17,809 nucleotides of DNA from Deltaproteobacteria bacterium (GTDB lineage Bacteria > Desulfobacterota_B > Binatia > Bin18), in contig JAAXHF010000439.1 in the NCBI GenBank assembly GCA_012271025.1, positions 1 to 17,809 of the forward strand. Direction: 5' to 3'. The position numbers and the translations under genes were made by a program. Under the pieces are notes generated by a model. That model was given only the letters and a program-made list of their open reading frames with translations. It had not been told where the DNA came from and did no database searches. Positions 1 through 10,340 of this stretch are shown here, piece after piece. The stretch's first letter is position 1, and every line of letters starts with the position of its first letter.

Positions 1-1686
1 GTCAACGGCAAACGCCGCCACCGCTCTGCGGTCATTGCCTTCTCCGCGGACGGCAGCAATCGTGGAACGCAGGGCGCCGACCTGTCCGTCATCCCGGCCA
101 TCGCCCTGGAGCAGGTCGAAGTCCTGCGTGACGGCGCCGCCGCCCAGTACGGCTCGGACGCCATTGCCGGTATTGTGAACTTCAAGCTGAAGGAGGCGGC
201 CGAGGGCCTGTCGCTGCACACCAGCTGGGGCCAGACCTACCACGGCGACGGCGACAAGGTGCAGGTGGCCGCCAACCTTGGCCTGCCGCTGACCGACAAG
301 GGGTTTGCCAACTTCAGCTTTGAGTTCCTGAACGCCGACGAAACCAGCCGCAGTGTGCAGCGCCGGGACGCGCGAGCCTTGGTTGAGGCCGGCAACAGGG
401 ACGTGCGGCGGCCGGCGGCCCAGATCTGGGGCGCACCCGAAATCCAGTACGACTCCAAGTTCTTCGCCAATCTCGGCCTCGACCTGGAGGCCATCAAGGC
501 CCGGCTGTATGCCTTTGGCAACTATGCCGAGCGGCGGGTCGAGGGCGGCTTTTTCTTCCGCAATCCCAATACGCGCGGCGGTATCTTCCGGGGTGACCCG
601 CTGGCAGACGGCACGCCCACCGTCCGGGTGGCCGACCTGTCGGGCAGCGGGCTCGGCTGTCCGGCGGTGCCGGCCACCCCGGCGGCCGACTACACGAGCG
701 TGGATCTGCCCGAGCACTGCTTCCTGTTCAACGAACGTTTTCCAGGTGGCTTTACGCCGCGCTTCGGCGGCACCCTCCAGGACTGGAGCATCGCCTTTGG
801 CCTGCGCGGGGAGGCGACGAGCGCCTCGGCCCTGCTTGACGGCTGGTCGTACGACGCCAGCGCCTCCTTTGGCTACCACAGCGTGGACTACTTCATCCAC
901 AACACCATCAACCCCCAGCTGGCCGCCATGCGCACCGCTATTCCCACGAAGTATCGACCCGGTGGCAATGCGCAGTTTGAGCGAACGTTCAACCTGGATA
1001 TCGCCAGGCGTCTGGATATCGGCCTGTTCCACTCCCCGCTGAACGCCGCCTTCGGATTTGAGCACCATATGGAGGAATTCGAGCAGAAGGTTGGAGAGGC
1101 GCAGTCGTGGTTCATCGATGCAAACCTGAGACATCAGGGCTTCAGCATCGGTTCCAACGGGTTTTCGGGCTACCGGCCGGATTCGGCCGGCGTGTTCGAA
1201 CGCAACAACTACGCGCTGTATATGGACCTGGAAGCCGCCGTCGTGCCGTCCCTCAGCCTCGGCCTGGCCGGGCGGTATGAAAACTTCGACGGCGCGATAG
1301 GCGAGTCGCTGAACGGCAAGGTGGCGTTCCGCTGGACCCCCCCCCATCCTGTCAGGGGGGGGATGGGGGGAGTTGGCCCTGCGCGGTTCGGTCGGCTCGG
1401 GCTTCCGCGCCCCGACGCCGGGGCAGGCCAACATCCGGAAAATCAACTCCCAGTTCACTACCGCCGGCCTGGTCGACCAGGGCATCTTCCCCGCTCATCA
1501 CCCGGTTGCGGCCTTCTTTGGCGGCCGGCCGCTGGAGTCGGAAAAATCGGTCAACTATTCCGTTGGCAGTGTGCTCAGCGCGGGCGACTTCAGCCTGACC
1601 GTCGACTATTACCGGATCAAGATTCAGGACCGTATCGGGCTGACGCCGGATTTCAAAGTCTCCGCCGAGCAGCGGACGGCCTTTAA
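1..1686 (+). pseudogene. TonB-dependent receptor, N-terminal part (plug and first half of barrel), cut at left edge, frame lost near 1340
   Basis: This is an outer-membrane receptor that would import a ligand using TonB energy. The substrate cannot be told. The frame is open from base 1, so the signal peptide, TonB box and start of the plug lie outside the window. The visible plug begins VNGKRRHRSAVI and continues with VEVLRDGAAAQYGSDAIAG at about residues 39-57, a hallmark of the plug domain. Beta-barrel sequence with alternating hydrophobic and polar residues follows. Homology-like sequence ends at about AFRWTP (1324-1341). Beyond that the frame reads a G-rich artefact and about 115 unrelated residues to a TAA at 1684-1686. 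The rest of the barrel is in the next frame from about 1370 to 2251. The two pieces together form one receptor of normal layout, so this is either a frameshifted gene, a phase-variable gene or an assembly error in homopolymers. Confidence 0.85.
1337..1370. other. C-run/G-run hairpin tract at the receptor frameshift
   Basis: A run of 9 C (1337-1345), then ATCCTGTCA, then 8 G (1355-1362), AT and 6 G (1365-1370). CCCCCCATCC (1340-1349) and GGATGGGGGG (1361-1370) form a perfect 10-bp inverted repeat around an 11-nt loop. The tract sits exactly where the receptor changes from frame 1 to frame 2. Compared with the expected RWTP-x-x-ELALRG spacing it looks like roughly 22 extra bases. It could be a small palindromic insertion, a slippage-prone contingency tract, or a homopolymer error. 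Confidence 0.7.
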
Positions 1687-2251
1687 CCGCCTGGCTCCCG
1701 ACGCGAGTACCATCACCTCGGTCCGCTACTTCACCAACGCCTTCGATACGACCGTCCAAGGGCTCGACGTGGTGGCGACCTATCCGCTGGCAACGCGGGC
1801 CGGCGACACCGTGTTGACCTTCGCCGGCAACTGGAACCGACTGAACCTCGACCGTTTCGACCCGCACGTCATCAATGCCATGCAGGTGCGTCAGATGGAG
1901 GACGGCCTGCCGGAGTTCCGTTTCTCGCTGACCGCCGATCACGTCTGGGGACCGTGGCGCTTTCTGGCCCGGCTGTATTTCTACGACGAATTTTTCGAAG
2001 CCCACGCCAACACCGACACGCGCTTTCTGGACGCCGGCGAGCGCTGGCTGGTGGACGTCGAAGCCTCGTACACCGTGCTGACGCTGCCCTTCAGCCAGGC
2101 GGTGATCCTTGCGGTCGGGGCGGAAAACGTGTTCGATGCCTACCCGCGCCGCAATCCGTACGCGCGCGACACGGGCGCGAAGTACCCGGAATCTTCGCCC
2201 TACGGCTTTGGCGGCGGCTTCTACTATGTGCGTGCCGGGCTCGAATTCTGA
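1373..2251 (+). pseudogene. TonB-dependent receptor, C-terminal barrel part, in a different frame from the N-terminal part
   Basis: This segment completes the receptor whose start is at the left edge. It begins in the middle of a conserved barrel strand (ELALRGSVGSGFRAPTPGQ), which in related receptors directly follows the RWTP-like motif at the end of the upstream piece. It contains further barrel strands (SVNYSVGSVLSAGDFSLTVDYY, in parts), a QGLDVVATY strand, and the late ENVFDAYPRRNPYARDTG motif. It ends FYYVRAGLEF with a terminal phenylalanine, the usual outer-membrane insertion signal. The first usable start would be TTG 1373, but no ribosome binding site or signal peptide precedes it, so it is unlikely to be an independent gene. 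The stop TGA at 2249-2251 abuts repeat copy 1. Confidence 0.85.
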
Positions 2252-2305
2252 GAAGAGGAAACGTGTCCTCCATCACTTTCAAAAGGTCGACACGTTTCCT
2301 CTTTG
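2252..2305 (+). repeat. 54-bp palindromic repeat, copy 1
   Basis: Perfect 15-bp inverted arms AAGAGGAAACGTGTC (2253-2267) and GACACGTTTCCTCTT (2289-2303) flank a 21-nt loop. The repeat starts one base after the receptor stop codon. It matches copy 3 (15137-15190) at 51 of 54 positions, in the same orientation, and matches the reverse complement of copy 2 (3227-3280) less closely. As RNA it would form a long stem, but no T-run follows, so it is not a typical intrinsic terminator. The loop is conserved between copies, which suggests a defined element and not random terminators. Confidence 0.9.
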
Positions 2306-2342
2306 CGGCGCGTCTCGCCCGGGGCACGTCTCGCCATTGGCT

Positions 2343-2371
2343 TTGCATCCGCAAAGTGATTCGCGTATTTT
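2343..2371 (+). promoter_or_regulatory. possible weak sigma70-like promoter for folD
   Basis: TTGCAT (2343-2348), a 17-base spacer, and TATTTT (2366-2371) resemble -35 and -10 boxes (3 of 6 and 4 of 6 matches). The predicted start would fall almost at the folD ATG (2381), giving a leaderless or near-leaderless mRNA, which fits the lack of a clear Shine-Dalgarno sequence there. A small dyad CTTTGC/GCAAAG (2341-2346 and 2351-2356) overlaps the -35 box and could be an operator or chance. Confidence 0.25.
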
Positions 2372-2380
2372 GATCCGTAT

Positions 2381-3253
2381 ATGGCTCGGGGTGCGATTCT
2401 TGACGGCAGGGCGATTGCCCGGTCGGTCCGACAAGCCGTGAAGGCAGAGGTTGACGGTTTTCGGGCTCAATACGGCCGCGCGCCGGGACTGGCCACAATC
2501 CTGATCGGCGATAGCGCCGCCTCCCGGGTGTATATCGGCACCAAGGAAAGAGCGTGCCGCAAAGTCGGCATCCAGTCCTTCGGCTATCGGCTGCCCGAGG
2601 CCACGCCCGCATCCAAGGCCCTGGCGCTTATCACCGAACTCAACGCCCGGCCGGACGTGAACGGCATCCTGATCCAGCTGCCCCTGCCGCCGCCCCTGAG
2701 CCACGAGCGCTTCGTTGAGGCGCTCGATCCGAACAAAGACGTTGACGGCCTGCACCTGCTCAATCAGGGCCGGCTGCTGCGCGGCGAGGACGGTTTTCGA
2801 CCCTGTACCCCGCTCGGGGTGATGCGCCTGCTGGCCCACACCGGGCTGCCCCTGGCGGGTCAAAAAGCGGTTGTTATCGGACGCAGCCACCTGGTCGGCC
2901 GGCCGCTGATTTTCCTGCTGTTGGAACACCATGTGACCGTCACCTGCTGTCACTCCCGGACGACCGATCTGGCCGGCGAAGTCCGCCGGGCCGATATTGT
3001 CATTCCGGCCACCGGTCAGCCGGGCATGATTCGCGGCGAGTGGATCAAGGACGGCGCGACTGTTATTGACGTCGGCATTTCCCGGCTGGCGGACGGCTCG
3101 CTGGCCGGGGACGTGGATTTTCCGGCGGCCAAGGAACGGGCCGCCTTTATCACCCCGGTCCCTGGCGGGGTTGGTCCGATGACGGTGGCCATGCTCCTCA
3201 AGAACACGCTCAAAGCGGCCCACCAACAAAAAGGAAACGCGTCAACCTTGTGA
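2381..3253 (+). CDS. folD: FolD, methylenetetrahydrofolate dehydrogenase / methenyltetrahydrofolate cyclohydrolase
   Basis: This bifunctional cytosolic enzyme oxidises 5,10-methylene-THF with NAD(P)+ and hydrolyses the methenyl form to 10-formyl-THF. Its 290 residues match the family length. Visible hallmarks are SRVYIGTKERACRKVGI (residues 48-64, with Y51 and catalytic K55), GILIQLPLPPPL, the PNKDVDGLH motif, PCTPLGVM, the dinucleotide-binding stretch VVIGRSHLVGRPL, and the C-terminal ITPVPGGVGPMTVAML signature. The ATG at 2381 gives a standard N-terminus (ILDGRAIA), although no good ribosome binding site is seen. The gene sits just before gcvT-H-PA-PB, so it would process the methylene-THF made by glycine cleavage. 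The last eight codons and the stop come from repeat copy 2, so the C-terminal tail after the conserved KAA end is repeat-derived. Confidence 0.96.
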   Translation: MARGAILDGRAIARSVRQAVKAEVDGFRAQYGRAPGLATILIGDSAASRVYIGTKERACRKVGIQSFGYRLPEATPASKALALITELNARPDVNGILIQLPLPPPLSHERFVEALDPNKDVDGLHLLNQGRLLRGEDGFRPCTPLGVMRLLAHTGLPLAGQKAVVIGRSHLVGRPLIFLLLEHHVTVTCCHSRTTDLAGEVRRADIVIPATGQPGMIRGEWIKDGATVIDVGISRLADGSLAGDVDFPAAKERAAFITPVPGGVGPMTVAMLLKNTLKAAHQQKGNASTL

Positions 3254-3280
3254 GAGTGATCGAGAACACGTTTCCTCTTC
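3227..3280 (-). repeat. 54-bp palindromic repeat, copy 2 (inverted orientation)
   Basis: The reverse complement of this stretch aligns without gaps to copy 3 with about 6 differences in 54 bases. The arms are GGAAACGCGT (3233-3242) and ACACGTTTCC (3266-3275), with one mismatch. The arms are less perfect than in copies 1 and 3, so this copy looks older or decayed. It overlaps the 3' end of folD, supplying its last codons and TGA (3251-3253), and fills most of the folD-gcvT gap. Confidence 0.85.
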
Positions 3281-3303
3281 AGTCCGCCCGTCCCAGCTGA
3301 GCC

Positions 3304-4392
3304 ATGCCGAAACGAACTCCTCTGTACGACACCCATCACGCTCTGGGGGCGCGTTTTACCGTCTTTGGAGGCTGGGACATGCCGGTTCGGTACACAGGTA
3401 TTGTGGCTGAACACCGGGCCGTGCGAGCCTGGGCCGGGCTGTTCGACCTCAGCCATATGGGCGAGATCGAGGTTCGCGGTTCCCGCGCCCTGGCCGTGTG
3501 TCAGGAGCTGTTGGTGACCGATGTGGCCCGGCTGGCCGTCGGCCAGGCTCAGTACAGCCTCATGTGTGATGCCGACGGGGGGATCGTTGACGATGTGCTT
3601 ATCTATCGGCTCGGCCCCGAGCGCTACTCTGTGTGTGTCAACGCGGCGTGTTGTGAGGCCGATTTTGCCTGGTGGGACACCCATAACCGGGGTCGCGCCG
3701 AGCTGATTGACCGGAGTGCCGAGACGGCTCTGGTCGCCCTCCAAGGCCCGCAGGCCGCCGCCATCCTCGGGCGCCTCACGCCTCTGGACGTGTCCGCCCT
3801 GCGGCGCTATTGGTCAGCCCAAGCCGAGCTGGCCGGGACAACTGGACTTGTGGCCCGGACCGGTTATACAGGAGAAGACGGTTTTGAGCTGTTCGTGCCT
3901 GCCGAGCACGCCGTCCGGGTGTGGACGGCATGCCTGGAGGCGGGCCGGGCGGACGGTCTCGTCCCGGTCGGTCTTGGCGCGCGTGATACCCTGCGGCTTG
4001 AGGCCGGCTATTTGTTATACGGACAGGATATGGATCGCCACGTCTCGCCCTTTGAAGCCGGGCTGTCGCGCCTGGTGCACTTTGAGAGCGGCGCCTTTAT
4101 CGGCCGCGCGGCCCTGATGCGGCAAAAAGAGCGTGGGGTGACACAAAAGCTGCTCGGACTGCGCATGCAAGAGCGGGGTATTCCACGGCCTGGATATCGC
4201 CTGGGGCGAGACGGGCGGGTGCTCGGTCATGTCACGAGCGGAACCCAGTCGCCGAGCCTGGGAGTTGGCATCGGCCTGGGCTACGGACCGCCGGAGACGA
4301 GCCCGGGCACGGAGCTGTGGGTGGAGATCCGCAGCCGCCAGGTCCGGGCCCGGGTCGTCAAGCCCCCTTTCTATCGGAGGAGCAGGGAGTAG
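3304..4392 (+). CDS. gcvT: GcvT, aminomethyltransferase (T-protein of glycine cleavage)
   Basis: T-protein takes the aminomethyl group carried on lipoyl-GcvH, releases ammonia and forms 5,10-methylene-THF. The 362-residue length is typical. The N-terminus TPLYDTHHALGARFTVFGGWDMPVRY is the classic GcvT opening, followed by AVRAWAGLFDLSHMGEIEV. The DGGIVDDVLIYR motif carries the conserved aspartate (D96) that interacts with folate, and RTGYTGEDGFELF and GLGARDTLRLEAGY are present further on. The C-terminal barrel includes VTSGTQSPSLGVGIGLGY. GcvT is related to YgfZ and to sarcosine and dimethylglycine dehydrogenase domains, but the gcvH-gcvPA-gcvPB neighbours settle the assignment. The ATG at 3304 lies 50 bases after folD; no strong ribosome binding site is visible. 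Confidence 0.97.
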   Translation: MPKRTPLYDTHHALGARFTVFGGWDMPVRYTGIVAEHRAVRAWAGLFDLSHMGEIEVRGSRALAVCQELLVTDVARLAVGQAQYSLMCDADGGIVDDVLIYRLGPERYSVCVNAACCEADFAWWDTHNRGRAELIDRSAETALVALQGPQAAAILGRLTPLDVSALRRYWSAQAELAGTTGLVARTGYTGEDGFELFVPAEHAVRVWTACLEAGRADGLVPVGLGARDTLRLEAGYLLYGQDMDRHVSPFEAGLSRLVHFESGAFIGRAALMRQKERGVTQKLLGLRMQERGIPRPGYRLGRDGRVLGHVTSGTQSPSLGVGIGLGYGPPETSPGTELWVEIRSRQVRARVVKPPFYRRSRE

Positions 4393-4403
4393 AGGGTCGG
4401 GAG

Positions 4404-4811
4404 ATGTCGATGGATGTTCCAAAAGAGCTTCGCTATTCAACCGAACATGAGTGGGTGGTTGTCGAGGATGGCATCGCACGGGTCGGCATCACCGACTACG
4501 CCCAGGATCAGCTCGGCGATGTCGTGTATGTTGAGCTGCCCGAGGTCGAGACTGCGGTGCAGAAGGAGGAGCCGTTTGGCGTGATCGAGTCGGTCAAAGC
4601 CGTGTCTGATCTGTTCTCGCCGATGAGCGGAACCGTGGTCGAGGTCAATATCGACCTGCCCAGCAGTCCGGAAATGGTGAATGACGACCCGTATGGCGAC
4701 GCCTGGATGATTCGGATCCAGGTCAGCGAGCCGGATGAACTCGAGGACCTGATGGACGCCGAGGAGTACCTCGCGTTTGTTGAACAAGAGCGGGCCGACC
4801 AGGAGGCCTAG
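4404..4811 (+). CDS. gcvH: GcvH, lipoyl carrier protein of glycine cleavage (H-protein)
   Basis: H-protein shuttles the methylamine group from P-protein to T-protein on a lipoyl arm. From ATG 4404 it is 135 residues, within the family range. LRYSTEHEWV near the N-terminus and GITDYAQDQLGDVVYVELP are family hallmarks. The lipoylation site is K65 in GVIESVKAVSDLFSPMSG. The reading frame is open further upstream inside gcvT (to 4317), but homology starts only at the chosen ATG. A second ATG at 4410 has GGGAG (4399-4403) at ideal spacing and could be the true start; 4404 can use AGAGGG (4391-4396). The gap from gcvT is 11 bases, consistent with one transcript. Confidence 0.96.
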   Translation: MSMDVPKELRYSTEHEWVVVEDGIARVGITDYAQDQLGDVVYVELPEVETAVQKEEPFGVIESVKAVSDLFSPMSGTVVEVNIDLPSSPEMVNDDPYGDAWMIRIQVSEPDELEDLMDAEEYLAFVEQERADQEA

Positions 4812-4829
4812 GGCGGCAGACTGAGTGGT

Positions 4830-6185
4830 ATGCGCTACATCCCTCACACCGAGCAGGATATCGGCTCCATGCTGGCGGTCCTCGGGCTGGAGTCCGTCGA
4901 CGAGCTGTTCAGCCATCTGCCGGATAGCCTGCGCGCCCAGGCTCACATCGCGCTGCCGCCCGGTGTGTCCGAGGCCGAACTGCGAGACCAGCTGACCGAG
5001 CTGGCCGACCAGAATCTGGGCGCGGCCGCAGTTTTTCTGGGCGCCGGCGCCTACCCCCACAACGTCCCGGCCGTTGTTGACCAGATCATCCAGCGGGGAG
5101 AATTTGCTACCGCCTATACCCCGTATCAACCCGAGGTCAGCCAGGGCACGCTACAGGCGGTGTTCGAGTTTCAGTCCCTGATCGCGGCCCTGCTGGGCTT
5201 GGATGTCGCCAACGCCAGCATGTATGACGGCGCCTCGGCTGCGGCTGAGGCGGTTCTGATGGCCAAACGCATCCTGCCCAAGCGCTCAACCGTGCTGGTC
5301 TCCAGAGCCCTCCACCCCCAGTATCGGCAGGTCATGCGGACCTACCTCGACGGCTTCCCCGGCGTCCGGCTGCGCGAGCTGCCGTGGGCCGAAGACGGGC
5401 GGCTGGACCGCACCGCGCTGGAGCGCGAGCTGGATGACAACGTCATCGGAGCGGTCGTCGGCTATCCGAATGTGTTTGGCATCGTTGAGGATGTGGCAGC
5501 CATCAGTCAGGCGGTGCGTCAGCACGGTGGCCTGACCATCAGCGCAACGACCGAGTCGTTGGCGCTGGGGCTGCTCAAGTCACCGGGCGAAATCGGGGCG
5601 GATATCGCGGTGGCGGAGGGACAGAGCCTGGGCATTCCGATCAGCTATGGCGGGCCGGGCATCGGGCTGTTCGCCTGTCGCCAGCCCTACCTGCGCAATA
5701 TGCCCGGGCGGCTGGTCGGCGAGACCCTCGATCACGACGGGCGGCGCGGCTTTGTCCTGACCCTGGCGACCCGCGAGCAACACATTCGTCGCCAGCGGGC
5801 GACCTCGAACATCTGTACCAACCAGGGTCTGTGCGCCCTGGCGGTGACGGTCTTCCTGTGCCTGCTGGGCCGCCAGGGGCTGCGCCGGCTGGCCCGGCAA
5901 AATGTCACCAAGAGTCATTATGCCCGAGACCTGCTGACCCGCTCCGGCCGGTGTCAGGCGCGTTTTTCGGCCCCGTTTTTCAATGAGTTCGTCCTGCGCG
6001 TGGACAATGCCGAGGCTGTCTGGTGCCGGCTCAAGGCCGAGGGGCTCGTCGCCGGGCTGCCGCTGTACGAGTGGTATCCGGAGCTGTCCGACTGTCTGCT
6101 GGTGTGTGTGACCGAAGCGCACCCCCGGGCGGCCATTGAGCGGCTGGCTCACAGCCTTGGAGCTGGCGACGAGGCCGTGCAATAG
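4830..6185 (+). CDS. gcvPA: GcvPA, glycine dehydrogenase (decarboxylating) subunit 1
   Basis: This is the N-terminal half of P-protein, made as a separate subunit that pairs with GcvPB to decarboxylate glycine. The 451 residues fit the family. MRYIPHTEQDIGSMLAVLG is the typical start; FLGAGAYPHNVPAVV, TAYTPYQPEVSQGTLQAVFE, MYDGASAAAEAVLMA and the ISYGGPGIGLFACR region follow in the expected order, then TREQHIRRQRATSNICTNQ. The subunit lacks the PLP-binding lysine, which is in GcvPB. The start is 18 bases after gcvH. The two-gene form of P-protein occurs in many bacteria and archaea; E. coli and most proteobacteria use a fused GcvP. Confidence 0.97.
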   Translation: MRYIPHTEQDIGSMLAVLGLESVDELFSHLPDSLRAQAHIALPPGVSEAELRDQLTELADQNLGAAAVFLGAGAYPHNVPAVVDQIIQRGEFATAYTPYQPEVSQGTLQAVFEFQSLIAALLGLDVANASMYDGASAAAEAVLMAKRILPKRSTVLVSRALHPQYRQVMRTYLDGFPGVRLRELPWAEDGRLDRTALERELDDNVIGAVVGYPNVFGIVEDVAAISQAVRQHGGLTISATTESLALGLLKSPGEIGADIAVAEGQSLGIPISYGGPGIGLFACRQPYLRNMPGRLVGETLDHDGRRGFVLTLATREQHIRRQRATSNICTNQGLCALAVTVFLCLLGRQGLRRLARQNVTKSHYARDLLTRSGRCQARFSAPFFNEFVLRVDNAEAVWCRLKAEGLVAGLPLYEWYPELSDCLLVCVTEAHPRAAIERLAHSLGAGDEAVQ

Positions 6186-6194
6186 GGAACAATC

Positions 6195-7715
6195 GTGCCA
6201 CAGCGCTCCGATTTGCCGCGTGTCCCACAAACCGCTTCGGCCGGGCCGCCCAAGCGCGCCGTGCTGAATGAGCCGCTGATCACCGAGCGGGGCTCGCCCG
6301 GACGCATCGGCTACTCTCTGCCGGTGGACGATATTCCGGCCCGTGATAGCGCTCAGGATCTGCCGCCCGAGCTGTGTCGGGCCGATCTTGCAGATTTCCC
6401 CGAGGTCAGCGAGGGCGAGGTGGTCCGCCATTTTACCCGGCTGTCGCAGTGGAATTTCAGCGCCGCAACTACGCTGTATCCGCTTGGCTCGTGTACCATG
6501 AAGTACAACCCGGTCGTGAACGAGGTGGTGGCCCGCCTGCCGGGCTTTGCCCAGCTCCATCCGCTCATGCCGGCCGCATACGCCCAAGGCGCCCTGGAGC
6601 TGATCGTCCGCCTCGAACACAGCCTGGCCGAAATCAGCGGCATGGACGCGATCAGCCTCCAGCCGGCGGCCGGAGCCCAGGGCGAGCTGACCGGCATGAA
6701 GCTCATTCGGGCCTACCATGTCGAGCGGGGCCAGCCGCGCAAGAAGGTGCTGATTCCGGGCAGCGCCCACGGCACCAACCCGGCCTCGGCCGCGCTGTGC
6801 GGCTATGCGGTGGTTGAGGTGCCGGCCGGGCCGGCCGGCACGCTCGAAGCGGCCACGCTCAGGCAGTATATGGATAACGAAGTCGCCGCCCTGATGGTCA
6901 CCAACCCCAACACCCTGGGGCTGTTTGAGCGGGAGATTGTCCAGATTGCCGAGTTGGTACACGCCCAGGGCGGCCTGGTCTATATGGACGGAGCAAATCT
7001 GAACGCGCTGATGGGGGTGGCAAAGCCGGGCCACATGGGCGCCGACGTGATCCAGTTCAATCTGCACAAGACGTTTTCGACCCCGCACGGCGGGGGGGGA
7101 CCGGGGGCGGGTCCGGTCGGGGTCAAAAGAAGCCTCGAGCCGTATCTGCCGCTGCCGCGCGTGGTGGCCGAGGGGGAGCGCTATCGCTGGAGTGAGGATT
7201 TCCCGCGCTCGATCGGCCGGATACGGTCCTTTTTCGGGAATTTCGGCATCCTGGTCCGTGCCTATGCCTACATCCTGGCCATGGGCGGCGACGGGCTCAG
7301 CCAGGCCACCCGGATGGCCGTCCTGAACGCCAACTATCTGCGCAAACGCCTGGAGTCCACCTATCAGCTGGCCTCGGCCTCGCCGTGTCTGCACGAGTGT
7401 GTGTTTTCCGACCGTTCCTTTCATCACACCGGAGTCAAGACCCTGGATATCGCCAAGCGCCTGCTCGATTACGGCTTTTATGCCCCGACGATCTATTTCC
7501 CCCTGGTGGTCAGCGGCGCGCTGATGATGGAGCCAACCGAAACCGAGACCAAAGAGACGCTCGACGCCTTTGCCGGCGCGCTGCTGGCCATTGCCCGCGA
7601 GGCCCAGGACGAGCCCGAGGTGCTGAAAGCCGCGCCGGCCTCGACGCCGGTGGGGCGTCTGGATGAAACCCGAGCGGCGCGCCGGCCGGTCCTGGCCTGG
7701 CGACGTCAGCCCTGA
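6195..7715 (+). CDS. gcvPB: GcvPB, glycine dehydrogenase (decarboxylating) subunit 2
   Basis: This PLP-bearing half of P-protein forms the active decarboxylase with GcvPA. The PLP Schiff-base lysine is K292 in [16 protein letters not shown]. Other hallmarks are [62 protein letters not shown], and [21 protein letters not shown] near the end. At 506 residues it is slightly longer than usual, mostly because of an Ala/Arg/Pro-rich tail after the conserved region. The start is GTG 6195 with GGGAA (6185-6189) overlapping the gcvPA stop; the gap is 9 bases, so translation is probably coupled. The next gene starts 18 bases downstream, suggesting that uvrA may share this transcript. Confidence 0.96.
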   Translation: MPQRSDLPRVPQTASAGPPKRAVLNEPLITERGSPGRIGYSLPVDDIPARDSAQDLPPELCRADLADFPEVSEGEVVRHFTRLSQWNFSAATTLYPLGSCTMKYNPVVNEVVARLPGFAQLHPLMPAAYAQGALELIVRLEHSLAEISGMDAISLQPAAGAQGELTGMKLIRAYHVERGQPRKKVLIPGSAHGTNPASAALCGYAVVEVPAGPAGTLEAATLRQYMDNEVAALMVTNPNTLGLFEREIVQIAELVHAQGGLVYMDGANLNALMGVAKPGHMGADVIQFNLHKTFSTPHGGGGPGAGPVGVKRSLEPYLPLPRVVAEGERYRWSEDFPRSIGRIRSFFGNFGILVRAYAYILAMGGDGLSQATRMAVLNANYLRKRLESTYQLASASPCLHECVFSDRSFHHTGVKTLDIAKRLLDYGFYAPTIYFPLVVSGALMMEPTETETKETLDAFAGALLAIAREAQDEPEVLKAAPASTPVGRLDETRAARRPVLAWRRQP

Positions 7716-7733
7716 CTTCGCTCTCCTCGGCCC

Positions 7734-10220
<2,487 letters not shown>

Positions 10221-10255
10221 CCGACCGTCTCTTCAGGCCGCTTGACCGCGCCAGC

Positions 10256-10284
10256 TTGACAGCTCTGGGGGAACGTTTTATCTT
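10256..10284 (+). promoter_or_regulatory. sigma70-like promoter upstream of iscS
   Basis: A perfect -35 box TTGACA (10256-10261), a 17-base spacer, and TATCTT (10279-10284; 4 of 6) give the best promoter-like sequence in the window. It lies in the 120-base gap between uvrA and iscS, leaving a leader of about 50 bases. TGGGGGAA (10266-10273) and TTCCCCCA (10311-10318) form an 8-bp dyad spanning the -10 box and predicted start, a possible operator. No sequence resembling an IscR site is obvious. Confidence 0.6.
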
Positions 10285-10340
10285 CGACCTATAGAGTCCA
10301 CTTTACCGGATTCCCCCATGAGCGTGTGAGGATTTCAGCC

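Noticed and set aside
2253..2303. The repeats as ordinary intrinsic terminators
   Set aside because: The stem is long, but no run of T follows the right arm, and the loop is conserved between copies. A role in 3'-end formation is still possible.
2311..2335. Direct repeat CGTCTCGCC twice at 16-base spacing in the receptor-folD gap
   Set aside because: Only two copies of nine bases in GC-rich DNA with no link to a promoter or known binding site; may be chance.
2279..3229. A 316-codon minus-strand frame opposite folD
   Set aside because: folD is certain by motif and this frame shows no protein family features; it is a shadow of folD.
3254..3303. A glycine riboswitch upstream of gcvT
   Set aside because: The folD-gcvT gap is only 50 bases, about half occupied by the repeat, with no room for the tandem aptamer fold.
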